DNA of 39,816 bases from Caryophanales bacterium UBA6331 (GTDB lineage: Bacteria > Bacillota_I > Bacilli_A > RF39 > UBA660), in the NCBI GenBank assembly GCA_002438065.1, contig DJSP01000084.1, positions 1 through 39,816 on the forward strand, given 5' to 3'. Made by a program: the position numbers and the translations under genes. Positions 7,930 to 16,540 of this stretch are shown one piece after another. The notes below the pieces were generated by a model. It made no database searches and was not told the DNA's origin. It was given only the letters and a program-made list of their open reading frames with translations. Position 1 is the first letter of the stretch. Each line of letters starts with the position of its first letter.

Positions 7930-9327
7930 ATGAAAAAAATTATAACAAATATAATAAAAATTATATATTTAATACTAACATTTTTAATTTTAATAGTGGG
8001 AATATTAAGTGGATTGAAGAATGATTTATCAGTATTTATAGTATCATTATTCCTTATAGCGTTCTTATTCTTTATAGAAAAAAAGTATTCAATTACAAAA
8101 CATATTTTAAAAAATAAAAAACTGATAATAGTCTTAATAACTATAGGTATAGTTATAAGATTATTATTGCTATTAATTAATTATGGGGAGGTATTTAGTG
8201 ATGAAGTAACATTTTATAGTAACGCTATGAATTTAAGCTCAAATCTTACATTAAATAACAGATATATAGCAATGTTTCCATATTTATATTCTTATATATT
8301 TTTACTAGGCAACTTTATGAAAATATTTACTACAAATTTTATTACTGTAGTAATATTAAATATAATAATGGACATAACTGCATCTTATTTTGCTTATCTA
8401 TTTGGTAAAAAAATTAAAAATAAAGAATTCGGTATAATATTAATGATAATTTGGTTATTAAATCCATTTCAAATATTATGGTGTATGAAAGCACTACCGA
8501 TTACTGTAGTTAACTTATGTTTTATTGTTTCATTATATATATTTGCATGTTTGATAAAACAAAATAAAACTATAAATATTATTTTACTAAGTTTATTATT
8601 AGGAATAAATTTAGGTATTAGTAATTCATTTAGACCAATATTTATAATATTTGTAATTGCTTTATTTTTATACTATTTATTTTTAATTATTTTTCTTAAA
8701 TCTAATTATAAAAATAAATTGCTAAGTTTTATTTTAGTACTATTATGTTTTATAAGTATTAATAATTTATATACAAAATTGGTAAGTAACAAAACAAAAT
8801 ATAATATAGGTGGTAGTAGTGGTTGGACTTTGTATCTTGGCTCAAACTTAGAAAGTAATGGTGCATGGTTTTCATCAGATGAATATAATCAATTAATGGC
8901 TAGCGATAACTTTAATCCACCAGATATTCATAATTATTTTAAAAATAAAGCAATAGAAAACTATAAAAGTTATAGTATTTTAACAATAACAAAATTATAT
9001 GCTAAAAAATATGCAACACTAACTTCTAATTTATCATATTATACTTATGAAAATACAATTGGTACATATATAGCTAAAAATATGTTTAGAATTATATTAT
9101 ATATTTTTTGGGTTATTCTAATATTATCAAATTTTTATACTATATTAAAAAAAGATAAAAAAATAGATGATATATTATTTATGATGATATTAGAAATAGG
9201 ACTAATATTATCTCATTTATTAGTAGAAGTATCTCCAAGATATTTTATACCTACAACTGTTCCAATAATGATTATTGCAACTTTTAATATTTATAATAAA
9301 AAAATTATAATAGACAGGAATGTATAA
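7930..9327 (+). CDS. Polytopic GT-C type glycosyltransferase (GT39/PMT-like)
   Basis: 465 residues with about ten hydrophobic spans. After the third span there is an acidic pair in a loop, GEVFSDEVTFYSNA. It is in the position and context of the Asp-Glu motif in the first extracytoplasmic loop of GT-C enzymes such as ArnT/PMT-family mannosyltransferases, which move sugars from lipid-linked donors onto lipid or protein on the outer face of the membrane. The long soluble segment around 280-350 may be the acceptor-side loop. The ATG at 7930 is preferred to a TTG two codons upstream; neither has a good SD. The substrate is unknown. The next gene follows after 14 nt and is probably co-transcribed. 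Confidence 0.65.
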   Translation: MKKIITNIIKIIYLILTFLILIVGILSGLKNDLSVFIVSLFLIAFLFFIEKKYSITKHILKNKKLIIVLITIGIVIRLLLLLINYGEVFSDEVTFYSNAMNLSSNLTLNNRYIAMFPYLYSYIFLLGNFMKIFTTNFITVVILNIIMDITASYFAYLFGKKIKNKEFGIILMIIWLLNPFQILWCMKALPITVVNLCFIVSLYIFACLIKQNKTINIILLSLLLGINLGISNSFRPIFIIFVIALFLYYLFLIIFLKSNYKNKLLSFILVLLCFISINNLYTKLVSNKTKYNIGGSSGWTLYLGSNLESNGAWFSSDEYNQLMASDNFNPPDIHNYFKNKAIENYKSYSILTITKLYAKKYATLTSNLSYYTYENTIGTYIAKNMFRIILYIFWVILILSNFYTILKKDKKIDDILFMMILEIGLILSHLLVEVSPRYFIPTTVPIMIIATFNIYNKKIIIDRNV

Positions 9328-9341
9328 TAGGAGAGATTAAA

Positions 9342-9833
9342 ATGATACCAACTAAAATAATGCCTTTCTTTAAGATTGATTATATTAAAAATGATATTAC
9401 TTCAGGATGTCTCAATTGTTGTGAAGAAAACGCTTTTAACATTTATTATAATGGTGAGATTGAAAAGAATATTATTCTTGGTACATATTTAAGTGGAAAT
9501 AATGATTCAATATCATTGAGTGCAAAATGCTTAAAGTGTGGTAGTTTAATTAAAGTATTTAATAGCTGTATAGATGGTTATGATGCTAATTGTGAAGAAT
9601 GGAATACTTTAAGAACAATTAATAAAAATAATGTTAAAGTTAAACTTTTTAATTGTAGTCGTTGTAAAGGCGATAATTTTTCTATTTCTATAAAATACGA
9701 ATATCCTGATGAAGATGAATTAAAAGAAATTGGGTTTAAAGATATATCTAATGCATTCACATGGATAACTGTATCACTTATTTGTAATAATTGTGGAAAG
9801 AAATATAAAAGATTTATTGATTTTGAATCTTAG
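9342..9833 (+). CDS. Double zinc-ribbon protein of unknown function
   Basis: 163 residues with a good SD (AGGAGAG). Eight cysteines occur as four CxxC knuckles at 23/26, 63/66, 105/108 and 148/151. They can form two zinc ribbons, each made from a pair of knuckles about 40 residues apart, so the protein looks like a duplicated module. No catalytic motif, signal peptide or membrane segment is seen, so it is probably cytosolic and may bind nucleic acid or protein. It sits between the glycosyltransferase and the fic gene, with short gaps to both. I do not recognise a named family. Confidence 0.6.
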   Translation: MIPTKIMPFFKIDYIKNDITSGCLNCCEENAFNIYYNGEIEKNIILGTYLSGNNDSISLSAKCLKCGSLIKVFNSCIDGYDANCEEWNTLRTINKNNVKVKLFNCSRCKGDNFSISIKYEYPDEDELKEIGFKDISNAFTWITVSLICNNCGKKYKRFIDFES

Positions 9834-9883
9834 TTTATTAATACTATAACAATATATTTGTGTTTTTATAATGGAGGTATATA

Positions 9884-10495
9884 ATGTTAGAAAACAAATT
9901 AGGAATTACTAATTCAGTGGATCTTGCTCATGAAGAAGAAAGAATTACTAAATTAAAAGCATTAAAATTATTTGATACGAATAAAATAGATGAATTTGAA
10001 ATAGGAACATTTAAAGGATTAGCTTGTATTCATAAATATTTATTTGACGATATATATTCATTTGCTGGCAAAATAAGAAAAGAAAATATTGCTAAAGGGA
10101 ATTTTAGATTTGCATCTTGTATGTATTTAGAAGATGTTTTACATAAAATAGATAATATACCTCAAGATACTTTTGAAAATATTATAAAAAAATATGTAGA
10201 AATGAATATAGCTCATCCATTTAGAGAAGGAAATGGTAGAAGCACTCGTATTTGGTTAAATTTAATATTAAAGAAAGAATTAAATAAAATAATTGACTGG
10301 AGCAAGGTTAATAAAGAAGATTATTTACTTGCAATGGAAAGAAGCCCAGTTAAAGATTTAGAAATTAGATTATTACTTCAAAATGCCTTAACTGATAAAA
10401 TTAATGATAGACAGGTTTTTATGAAGGGGATAGATTCTAGTTATGAATATGAAGGATATAATGCATATCCAATATTTGAATTAGATAAAAAATAG
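9884..10495 (+). CDS. fic: Fic family protein AMP-transferase, class III (C-terminal inhibitory helix)
   Basis: 203 residues with a strong SD (GGAGGT). The Fic core motif HPFREGNGR is intact at 111-119 (His111 base; Glu/Asn/Gly/Arg bind the ATP phosphates), with the upstream flap region containing FAGKIRKENIAKGNFRFA. Fic enzymes transfer AMP from ATP to Ser/Thr/Tyr of target proteins. Ser186-x3-Glu190-Gly191 (SYEYEG) near the C-terminus fits the inhibitory [S/T]xxxE[G/N] helix of class III Fic proteins such as Neisseria NmFic, so the enzyme is predicted to be self-inhibited, with relief by oligomer change or auto-modification. No separate antitoxin is needed or seen. A shared hairpin follows the stop. 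Confidence 0.9.
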   Translation: MLENKLGITNSVDLAHEEERITKLKALKLFDTNKIDEFEIGTFKGLACIHKYLFDDIYSFAGKIRKENIAKGNFRFASCMYLEDVLHKIDNIPQDTFENIIKKYVEMNIAHPFREGNGRSTRIWLNLILKKELNKIIDWSKVNKEDYLLAMERSPVKDLEIRLLLQNALTDKINDRQVFMKGIDSSYEYEGYNAYPIFELDKK

Positions 10496-10510
10496 TTAAA
10501 AATTTTATAA

Positions 10511-10544
10511 AAAATCTAAGATAAAAAACATATCTTAGATTTTA
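10511..10544. terminator. Bidirectional terminator between fic and srtB
   Basis: AAAATCTAAGATA (10511-10523) and TATCTTAGATTTT (10531-10543) form a 13-bp perfect stem around a 7-nt loop, with A and T runs on each side. It serves the two convergent transcripts. Confidence 0.8.
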
Positions 10545-10545
10545 T

Positions 10546-11373
10546 TTATTTGGTTTCTTTCTTAATAAGTTTAGCATGAACTACCATTTTATCATCATTA
10601 TTATAGCAAGTAGATAATGTAAGTATATTATCAGTATATGTAACATTTGTATTAAAATTATAGTTACTTCTACTAATTATCATATTAATAAATTCTTGAA
10701 ATTCCTCATCATTAATAAAATTAGTTTGTAAGTAATCACTTGTAGTTGGTATACGATATATACTAAATATTTGCCATAAACTATTTTCGGTTTCGGTAGA
10801 TACTTTTATTATATAATTATTTGTATTATTAAGCCATTCATTATTTAAAACTTTTTTTAATGTTCCGAACATAGTCTTATCAGATCTTCCATGAGCGTAG
10901 ATAATGGTATTTTTGTTATTAGTTGAATTATTTCTATAATCTAAAAATACCCATCCAGCTGCATTATAAGATTTATTAAAACTATGTGTAAGATAATATT
11001 TATTATCACTACTTTGAACAAAAGGATAATTGATATTTGTACCATTTACTTTTAACCATCCAACAACATCTGAATTAATTTTCTTTAAATTACTAAAATT
11101 AACATTTATCATATTCATATTTATATAATCCCAATATGGATTTTCTTTTGGAACTTCTTCTATAGGTTCTATTATTTCGGTATTTTCGGTATCTTGTACT
11201 TCTTCTACATCCACATGTTCTTGAATATTAGTTATTTCATCATTAGTTTTATTTGAATCCATTTTCCATTTAACTATATTAAACACAGATATTATTAAAG
11301 TTACAATAAGTGTAATAATTATTAAAATAAATATTATATTCTTCCATTTAATTTTTATTTTTCTTTTTCTCAT
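10546..11373 (-). CDS. srtB: Class B sortase, with Lys at the usual catalytic Arg position
   Basis: 275 residues. N-terminal cytoplasmic basic segment and membrane anchor (about 12-35), an acidic Glu/Thr-rich stalk (about 45-80) and a SrtB catalytic domain with NSDVVGWLKVNGT, YPFVQSSDNKYYLTH and AGWVFLDYRN. His161 (YAHGR) and Cys256 (LTLSTC) are in place. In known SrtB proteins the third catalytic residue is Arg in a motif such as RIVVVAKI; here the aligned segment is KMVVHAKLI, with Lys262. It lies 4 nt after the regulator gene on the same strand. The divergent operon encodes NPQTG and NPKTG proteins, which fit class B recognition (NPxT[N/G]) better than LPXTG, so they are its likely substrates. 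Whether Lys262 supports catalysis is unknown. Confidence 0.85.
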   Translation of the reverse strand: MRKRKIKIKWKNIIFILIIITLIVTLIISVFNIVKWKMDSNKTNDEITNIQEHVDVEEVQDTENTEIIEPIEEVPKENPYWDYINMNMINVNFSNLKKINSDVVGWLKVNGTNINYPFVQSSDNKYYLTHSFNKSYNAAGWVFLDYRNNSTNNKNTIIYAHGRSDKTMFGTLKKVLNNEWLNNTNNYIIKVSTETENSLWQIFSIYRIPTTSDYLQTNFINDEEFQEFINMIISRSNYNFNTNVTYTDNILTLSTCYNNDDKMVVHAKLIKKETK

Positions 11374-11377
11374 ATGT

Positions 11378-13105
11378 TTATTCCTTTACAAGAGGGTTAA
11401 AATTTTCAATAGATTCAATTAATTTTGGATGTTTAATAACAAAATGGATAGTTGGATTAGAACTTTTGGAAATAACTACATAATTGTTTTTAAGAAATGA
11501 TATAGTAATATTCTTAAATGTTTTTTCTTTTATATAATTTATTTCATAGTTATTTTCATTTTTTGCATAAATATTTGTTAATTTTAGATGTTCCATATAT
11601 TCTTTATAGGTATAGTTGATTTTTTTATCATAAAATAAATTATTTAGTAAAAGGGAAGGAATATCATTTTTAAATTCATTCTCTTTAATTATATAAATAT
11701 AATCATTAACTTTATTATTTTTAATAATATTATTCATATATTTTCGTTCATTATCTTTATATTTTATTATTCTATTAATATCATTGGTTGGTATTTTATT
11801 TCTTCTTAAAATTTTAATAAGTAAATCATTAGAGATAGTAAATAGAGGTAATGATGAAAGATATCTTGTTCTATTACTTAATATATTTTCATCTTTTCTT
11901 AAAAATAAACCATATTCTTTTGAATTATTTTCTCTATAAATTTCCATAAGTGGACTAGCTTTTTTAAGGAGTAAATTACTTTTTTCTTTATAATACTCAA
12001 TTTCTTTTTTATTTGTAGTTAAGTAATACATTCCCTTATTATGATATCCTTTTAGGGATTCGCCTGTAAGTGCAACTGTACCTGAAACATAGTTAAAATG
12101 ATTATATATATTATTTTTATTGTCTTTTAGATAATATGGAGAAATTTGACCGGACATATAAATAGGAATCCAGCTTTCTAAACCTAACATCATTTCTTTA
12201 AATGGTCTATCTAAATTATGAATGATGTTTAGATGATGACCTTTTTTTAAACACATTGCAATAGCATACATCCATTTTTTACCGAAGATAGTATCTTCTG
12301 CCATATCTTCCATAGGCATATCACTACACATGAAAATATCTTCTTTTGATTTGGATAGAATAGTTGCTTTAAAAAAGTTTAATTCTCCTTCTTTCATTTC
12401 TTCTAAGCCATAATAATGTTTTGTTTTAACTTTATAAAAGGGAATACTTGGAACTTTTAATTCGTTAAACTTTATTACTTTTATATAATCATCTAAATTA
12501 AATGAATCAAGGTTGTATAGAAAATCTGATGCTGGGCTTTTAATGGGAGTAGCTTTGCTAGTTAGCCATGCAAATAAGGTATTATAAATTTTGATATTTG
12601 ATAAATCATTTTTTTTACATCCTATTATTACTTGTAAATTATTTATGGCTTCAGAATTCTTATATCTTGAAAAAACATATGAACATATTTTATTTGAAAA
12701 TTCAATTGGGTTAGAAGGTCTTGCCTTACCATATCTTATTCTGGAAATATGGGATGCATCAAATATGATGTATTTTGACATTTCATTTGTATTTATATTA
12801 AGTGTTGTAATTAAAGTATTAAGATTATTACTAAAAGTAATGTAGTCAAAATTGTCACTTAATAAAGTCGAGTTAAAATCATTTTTAATTTTATCAAGTG
12901 TATATTTTTTTTGCTTTTTTTCCTCTGCAATATCAAAAAGTGCAGTGATTAATTTATTTAGATTGATACTTTCTTTTAGAGGCGTTCTTTCACCACTACG
13001 ATATCTACTTATGACAGATTCAGATAATCCTGATTTAGTTGATAATTTTTTAGACGTACAATCTAATTCTATTAAGTACTTATTTAACACATCATTAAAT
13101 TTCAT
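11378..13105 (-). CDS. Large XRE-type regulator with two tandem helix-turn-helix motifs
   Basis: 575 residues. HTH-1 at about 17-42 (LSTKSGLSESVISRYRSGER) and HTH-2 at about 107-131 (SKYIIFDASHISRIRYGKAR) are both XRE-like with the S-x-I-S-R recognition-helix pattern, which suggests a two-headed DNA contact. The remaining 400 residues carry a conserved-looking block (KKWMYAIAMCLKKGHHLNIIH, then LESWIPIYMSGQISPYYL) and lack membrane spans; this may be a ligand- or signal-sensing module, but I cannot name it. GGAAGTG lies upstream of the ATG, and a TATAAT -10 (13134-13129) precedes it. It forms an operon with srtB and is divergent from the surface-protein operon, so it is the obvious candidate regulator of both. 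Confidence 0.7.
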   Translation of the reverse strand: MKFNDVLNKYLIELDCTSKKLSTKSGLSESVISRYRSGERTPLKESINLNKLITALFDIAEEKKQKKYTLDKIKNDFNSTLLSDNFDYITFSNNLNTLITTLNINTNEMSKYIIFDASHISRIRYGKARPSNPIEFSNKICSYVFSRYKNSEAINNLQVIIGCKKNDLSNIKIYNTLFAWLTSKATPIKSPASDFLYNLDSFNLDDYIKVIKFNELKVPSIPFYKVKTKHYYGLEEMKEGELNFFKATILSKSKEDIFMCSDMPMEDMAEDTIFGKKWMYAIAMCLKKGHHLNIIHNLDRPFKEMMLGLESWIPIYMSGQISPYYLKDNKNNIYNHFNYVSGTVALTGESLKGYHNKGMYYLTTNKKEIEYYKEKSNLLLKKASPLMEIYRENNSKEYGLFLRKDENILSNRTRYLSSLPLFTISNDLLIKILRRNKIPTNDINRIIKYKDNERKYMNNIIKNNKVNDYIYIIKENEFKNDIPSLLLNNLFYDKKINYTYKEYMEHLKLTNIYAKNENNYEINYIKEKTFKNITISFLKNNYVVISKSSNPTIHFVIKHPKLIESIENFNPLVKE

Positions 13106-13128
13106 AAGGGTTCACTTCCTTAAGTATC

Positions 13129-13157
13129 ATTATACTATATTTTAAAATAAGTAAAAA
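13129..13157 (-). promoter_or_regulatory. Promoter of the regulator-srtB operon
   Basis: On the minus strand a perfect TATAAT covers 13134-13129, about 24 nt before the start codon. The -35 is weak (TTTTTA at 13157-13152, 17-nt spacing). Confidence 0.5.
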
Positions 13158-13197
13158 CAACTTTCCATTAAAAACATTGATTTTAAAGACAAGTATA

Positions 13198-13226
13198 TTG
13201 TTCTTGATTTTATTTTCACTTATAAT
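13198..13226 (+). promoter_or_regulatory. Promoter of the divergent surface-protein operon
   Basis: TTGTTC (13198-13203), 17 nt, then a perfect TATAAT (13221-13226), 27 nt upstream of the first start codon. It faces away from the regulator promoter about 65 nt to the left, so a regulator bound between them could control both directions. Confidence 0.7.
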
Positions 13227-13253
13227 AGTATATAGAGAAAAGAGTGTGATATT

Positions 13254-14309
13254 ATGAGAATAGGCAAATTAAATATTAAAGATAAAAAAATAATTGCTAT
13301 TATTGTTGTTATTGCAGTAGTTGGAATTGCTGCTTTGTTTGGAATATTTAATAATTCTGATAAAAAGGTAAAAATTGTTAAATCAGAGGCTAATAAAATA
13401 GAATTAGAAGATTATACTACAAATGAGTTTTCCATAAAAAAACCAAAAGGATGGAAAGTTGATACATTTGGTGATTATATTCACTATACGATTAAAGTAT
13501 ATAATCCAGATAATCCGATTTATCAGTTTTTCTTTAATATGAAAACTGAAGGCTATAATAAATCAGAAGCTGCTAAAAGATTTCAACAAAAATATTATCC
13601 TAATAATATTTTTGCCAAAACTAGTGTAATAGCTACTAAAGATACCGAAGGTTTTTATAAAATATTTAATGATTTAGGTACTTTAAATAATACTAGTACA
13701 TTTATATTTCCAACATTAACTGATTTTACTGTAACTGATAACTTAGGTAAAGGTAGTTTAGGTGGAGATATGTTAAGGGCAACATTTAAAGATGCAAATG
13801 GGAAAGAAGGAGAAGGAATATTTACTGCATATGTATATGACGTTGGATCATATTATGTCTATGAAAATATAATCTCAGGTAAACAAATAGATATCCAATA
13901 TTTAAATGTATATGATGCTATTTTTATTACTGCACCAAAAGATGAGCTTATTGATTGGGAAGAAGTGTTAAATACTATTTGTTCTTCGCTAGAATTTACT
14001 GATACATTTATAAATGGATTTAATCAACAACAAGATGCTGTCTTGAAGAATTTTCAACAAATTAGAGCCATTGGTAATCAAATAAGTGATGGAATAATGG
14101 ATTCTTGGAATAAAAGAAATAAATCTTTTGATATTATGAGTCAAAAACAAAGTGATGCAACACTTGGTTATGAAAGAGTATATGATACGGAAACTAATGA
14201 AATATATAAAGCATATAATGGATTTACAGATGATTATGATGGTGAAAGATATAAATCTATAACTGATGATATGTATTCACAAAAAACTAGTGGATATATA
14301 GAAAAGTAG
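13254..14309 (+). CDS. Membrane-anchored extracellular protein of unknown function
   Basis: 351 residues. A basic N-terminus is followed by a membrane helix (about 13-32); the rest is predicted outside the cell. The segment NEFSIKKPKGWKVDTFGDYIHY resembles the opening of PsbP/Mog1-type domains (a beta strand followed by P-x-GW), and the C-terminal part has a Gln-rich helix (NQQQDAVLKNFQQ) and a conserved-looking SDGIMDSWNKRNKSFDIM. It is the first gene of the operon divergent from the tandem-HTH regulator and is 6 nt from the next. It may be an accessory factor for the sorted proteins, but no specific function can be given. Confidence 0.6.
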   Translation: MRIGKLNIKDKKIIAIIVVIAVVGIAALFGIFNNSDKKVKIVKSEANKIELEDYTTNEFSIKKPKGWKVDTFGDYIHYTIKVYNPDNPIYQFFFNMKTEGYNKSEAAKRFQQKYYPNNIFAKTSVIATKDTEGFYKIFNDLGTLNNTSTFIFPTLTDFTVTDNLGKGSLGGDMLRATFKDANGKEGEGIFTAYVYDVGSYYVYENIISGKQIDIQYLNVYDAIFITAPKDELIDWEEVLNTICSSLEFTDTFINGFNQQQDAVLKNFQQIRAIGNQISDGIMDSWNKRNKSFDIMSQKQSDATLGYERVYDTETNEIYKAYNGFTDDYDGERYKSITDDMYSQKTSGYIEK

Positions 14310-14315
14310 GTTTAT

Positions 14316-15239
14316 ATGAAGAATAAGAAAATTATTTATGTCATTATTGCTTTTATTGTATTGATAGGTATTGTTTCTATAATTATTATTAAAAATAGAA
14401 AACAAGAATTAAATGATCATACTCCACCAGAGGCAAGTTCAATAATGGATGAACTTAAGAAAAAATATCCGGATAAAGAGTATCAAAAGTTAAAGGGTGG
14501 GGAAATATTAACTGAAAATACTTCATTTAGTAAATATTCATTTATAGATGATAATTCCATATATATATTTAATCCACAAAAGTTAGATAATGGCGAGTTT
14601 GTTTATAAAAAAGTATATGATATAGATAAAAGTATTAAGGTTATGAATATTGCTCCAAATTCTGGAGCAGATATAAAGTTTTATGATTATAATGATACAA
14701 TATATACATTACATGATGATAATACAGATAATAAAGTTACAGATAGCTATGATATGTATTTAAATGCAAATTATAGTCTTAGTGATTATCTTAAATGGAG
14801 TTATTCAACAGAGTTTCTTGGTAAAAAAATTGATTATGATTTTATGTCTAAATATGCTTATGTTAAAGATAATATTTTATATAGTATAAATTATGGAAAT
14901 GAAAAATATCCAACCACCCAAAAAATAAGTGGTAATTATGAAGGAGAAAAAGTAATTAGAATATATAATGAGAGAATAGTAAAAACTGATAAAGGTTTTT
15001 ATGAACTAATGAGTTATTTTGATACTAATTCAAACAAGAAAATTACTACAACAGTTAAAATTAATATGTTAACTAAATACTATAATGAAATATTAACATT
15101 TACATATAAATATGTAGTATTAAAAGATCATACACTTATACCTATAAATGATGTTATGGAAAACAGAGTAAGGGATTACTCATATGATTATTTCTTAAGT
15201 GGATTTAATTATATGAGTGAAGTTAGGTATGAGGAATGA
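14316..15239 (+). CDS. Membrane-anchored DKNYY/WG-like extracellular protein, function unknown
   Basis: 307 residues with an N-terminal membrane anchor (about 6-26) and an extracellular part rich in Tyr, Asp, Asn and Lys. The repeated pattern of short strands (SKYSFIDDNSIYIFNP, FYDYNDTIYTLHDDN, KYAYVKDNILYSINYG) is suggestive of beta-propeller-like or DKNYY-type repeats, but I cannot assign it firmly. Second gene of the surface operon; its TGA at 15237-15239 is followed within 18 nt by the next start, so the genes are translated in series. No sorting signal. Confidence 0.55.
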   Translation: MKNKKIIYVIIAFIVLIGIVSIIIIKNRKQELNDHTPPEASSIMDELKKKYPDKEYQKLKGGEILTENTSFSKYSFIDDNSIYIFNPQKLDNGEFVYKKVYDIDKSIKVMNIAPNSGADIKFYDYNDTIYTLHDDNTDNKVTDSYDMYLNANYSLSDYLKWSYSTEFLGKKIDYDFMSKYAYVKDNILYSINYGNEKYPTTQKISGNYEGEKVIRIYNERIVKTDKGFYELMSYFDTNSNKKITTTVKINMLTKYYNEILTFTYKYVVLKDHTLIPINDVMENRVRDYSYDYFLSGFNYMSEVRYEE

Positions 15240-15256
15240 TGGAAGGAGGTGGCAAA

Positions 15257-16540
15257 ATGAAAAGATTAAAAATGTTATTATTAGTTTTTATGATTGGTAT
15301 ATTTGCATTTACTACGAATGTATTTGCTGAATCAAAAAATGAAGTAACATTAAATTTTAAAGGTGGAACAATTCATGATGGTTATGTAGAATATGATAAA
15401 ATAGTAAAGGTACAATTGTTTAAAGGTGAGAATTTAGTTACTGATATTTCAAATAATATGGTAATTGATTTAAATGAAGCAGAGTACAAGTTTGTAATTG
15501 AAGAAATTGAAGATACAAGTGTTTCTAGTAAGGGTACACCAAAATTAAAAATTAACAATTGGTATTATCCTATGACAACAATAGTAGGGGAAACTAAATC
15601 TACATTTAGATTAGATTCGAACAAATTTAATGGTACATTAGATATTGAATTTGAAAGAAAAGCAGTGGCTATTAATACAAAGATTGAAAATGTTTACAAT
15701 GATGTAACATCAACAGATGTAATTGATTTGAGTGGTGGAAAAGAATATGTAATTGATTTTTCTAAAACTGATGAATTAACAGAAGGATTAAAATCATTTG
15801 CAGATTTAGATAAAACACTATATTATCAAGTCTTTAATGGTAGTCTATTAGTAACAGACAATGAAAGCGAAGCTGTTATAAAGATAGTTGGAAATAGGTC
15901 AGAAAATAAAGCCATATTAACTGCAGTAAATGTTGGAACTAAAAAAAGTGAAATTTTTAAAGGATTTCATATGCAATTTACAGGTTCCGCATTGGATTAT
16001 GATGACCTTGATGGTGGAATTATGCATGAAACAAGATATGATTATTATACTAGATGTAAATATGAATTTACATTTCAATATGTAAAAGAAGAAGTTACAC
16101 CTAAAGAATATGAGTTCATTGAAGGATCTAATCAAATATATACTATTGATGAATCAAAAAATGCTATATTTAGAATAGGTGCGGACTTTAGTTTATTTGA
16201 TGGTAGGGTATATATTGATGGAACATTAATTGATGCTAAAAATTATAAAGCTGAATTTGGTAGCACTGTTATTACATTAAATAAAGAATATGTTGATACA
16301 CTATCGGTTGGTGAACATACGATTAAGGTTGTATTTAGTGATGGTGGCTCAGCAACTACTAAATTTGAAGTTAAAGCAAAACAAGTAAATACAGAAAAGA
16401 CAGAAGATATTACTAATCCACAAACAGGCGATAATATTAGAACATATATAATACTATCTATTATATCGGCGTTAGGTATTGCTACTACTATAGCAATTAA
16501 TAAAAAAGAAAATAAAAAATTAGGAGGAAAAAAATTATGA
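15257..16540 (+). CDS. Cell-wall-sorted surface protein with NPQTG signal
   Basis: 427 residues from the ATG at 15257, chosen because GGAGGTGG lies just upstream and a clean signal peptide follows (KRLK, then a hydrophobic core ending in NVFA). An in-frame ATG at 15236 overlaps the previous stop and is less likely. The mature part is beta-rich and ends in NPQTGDN (387-393), a hydrophobic span (about 397-415) and a Lys-rich tail: a sorting signal of the NPxTG kind. The class B sortase at 10546-11373 is the likely enzyme. Its last codons overlap the next gene by ATGA, so the two sorted proteins are translationally coupled and are probably displayed together. Confidence 0.75.
   Translation: MKRLKMLLLVFMIGIFAFTTNVFAESKNEVTLNFKGGTIHDGYVEYDKIVKVQLFKGENLVTDISNNMVIDLNEAEYKFVIEEIEDTSVSSKGTPKLKINNWYYPMTTIVGETKSTFRLDSNKFNGTLDIEFERKAVAINTKIENVYNDVTSTDVIDLSGGKEYVIDFSKTDELTEGLKSFADLDKTLYYQVFNGSLLVTDNESEAVIKIVGNRSENKAILTAVNVGTKKSEIFKGFHMQFTGSALDYDDLDGGIMHETRYDYYTRCKYEFTFQYVKEEVTPKEYEFIEGSNQIYTIDESKNAIFRIGADFSLFDGRVYIDGTLIDAKNYKAEFGSTVITLNKEYVDTLSVGEHTIKVVFSDGGSATTKFEVKAKQVNTEKTEDITNPQTGDNIRTYIILSIISALGIATTIAINKKENKKLGGKKL

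Noticed and set aside
12591..13145. Two + strand frames of 84 and 97 codons
   Set aside because: They lie antisense to the HTH region of the regulator gene and have no SD or family features.
16381..16540. NPQTG protein as a substrate of the class D-like sortase at 1109
   Set aside because: Possible, but the class B sortase is in the same locus and its family prefers NPxT-type signals, so the nearby enzyme is the simpler choice.
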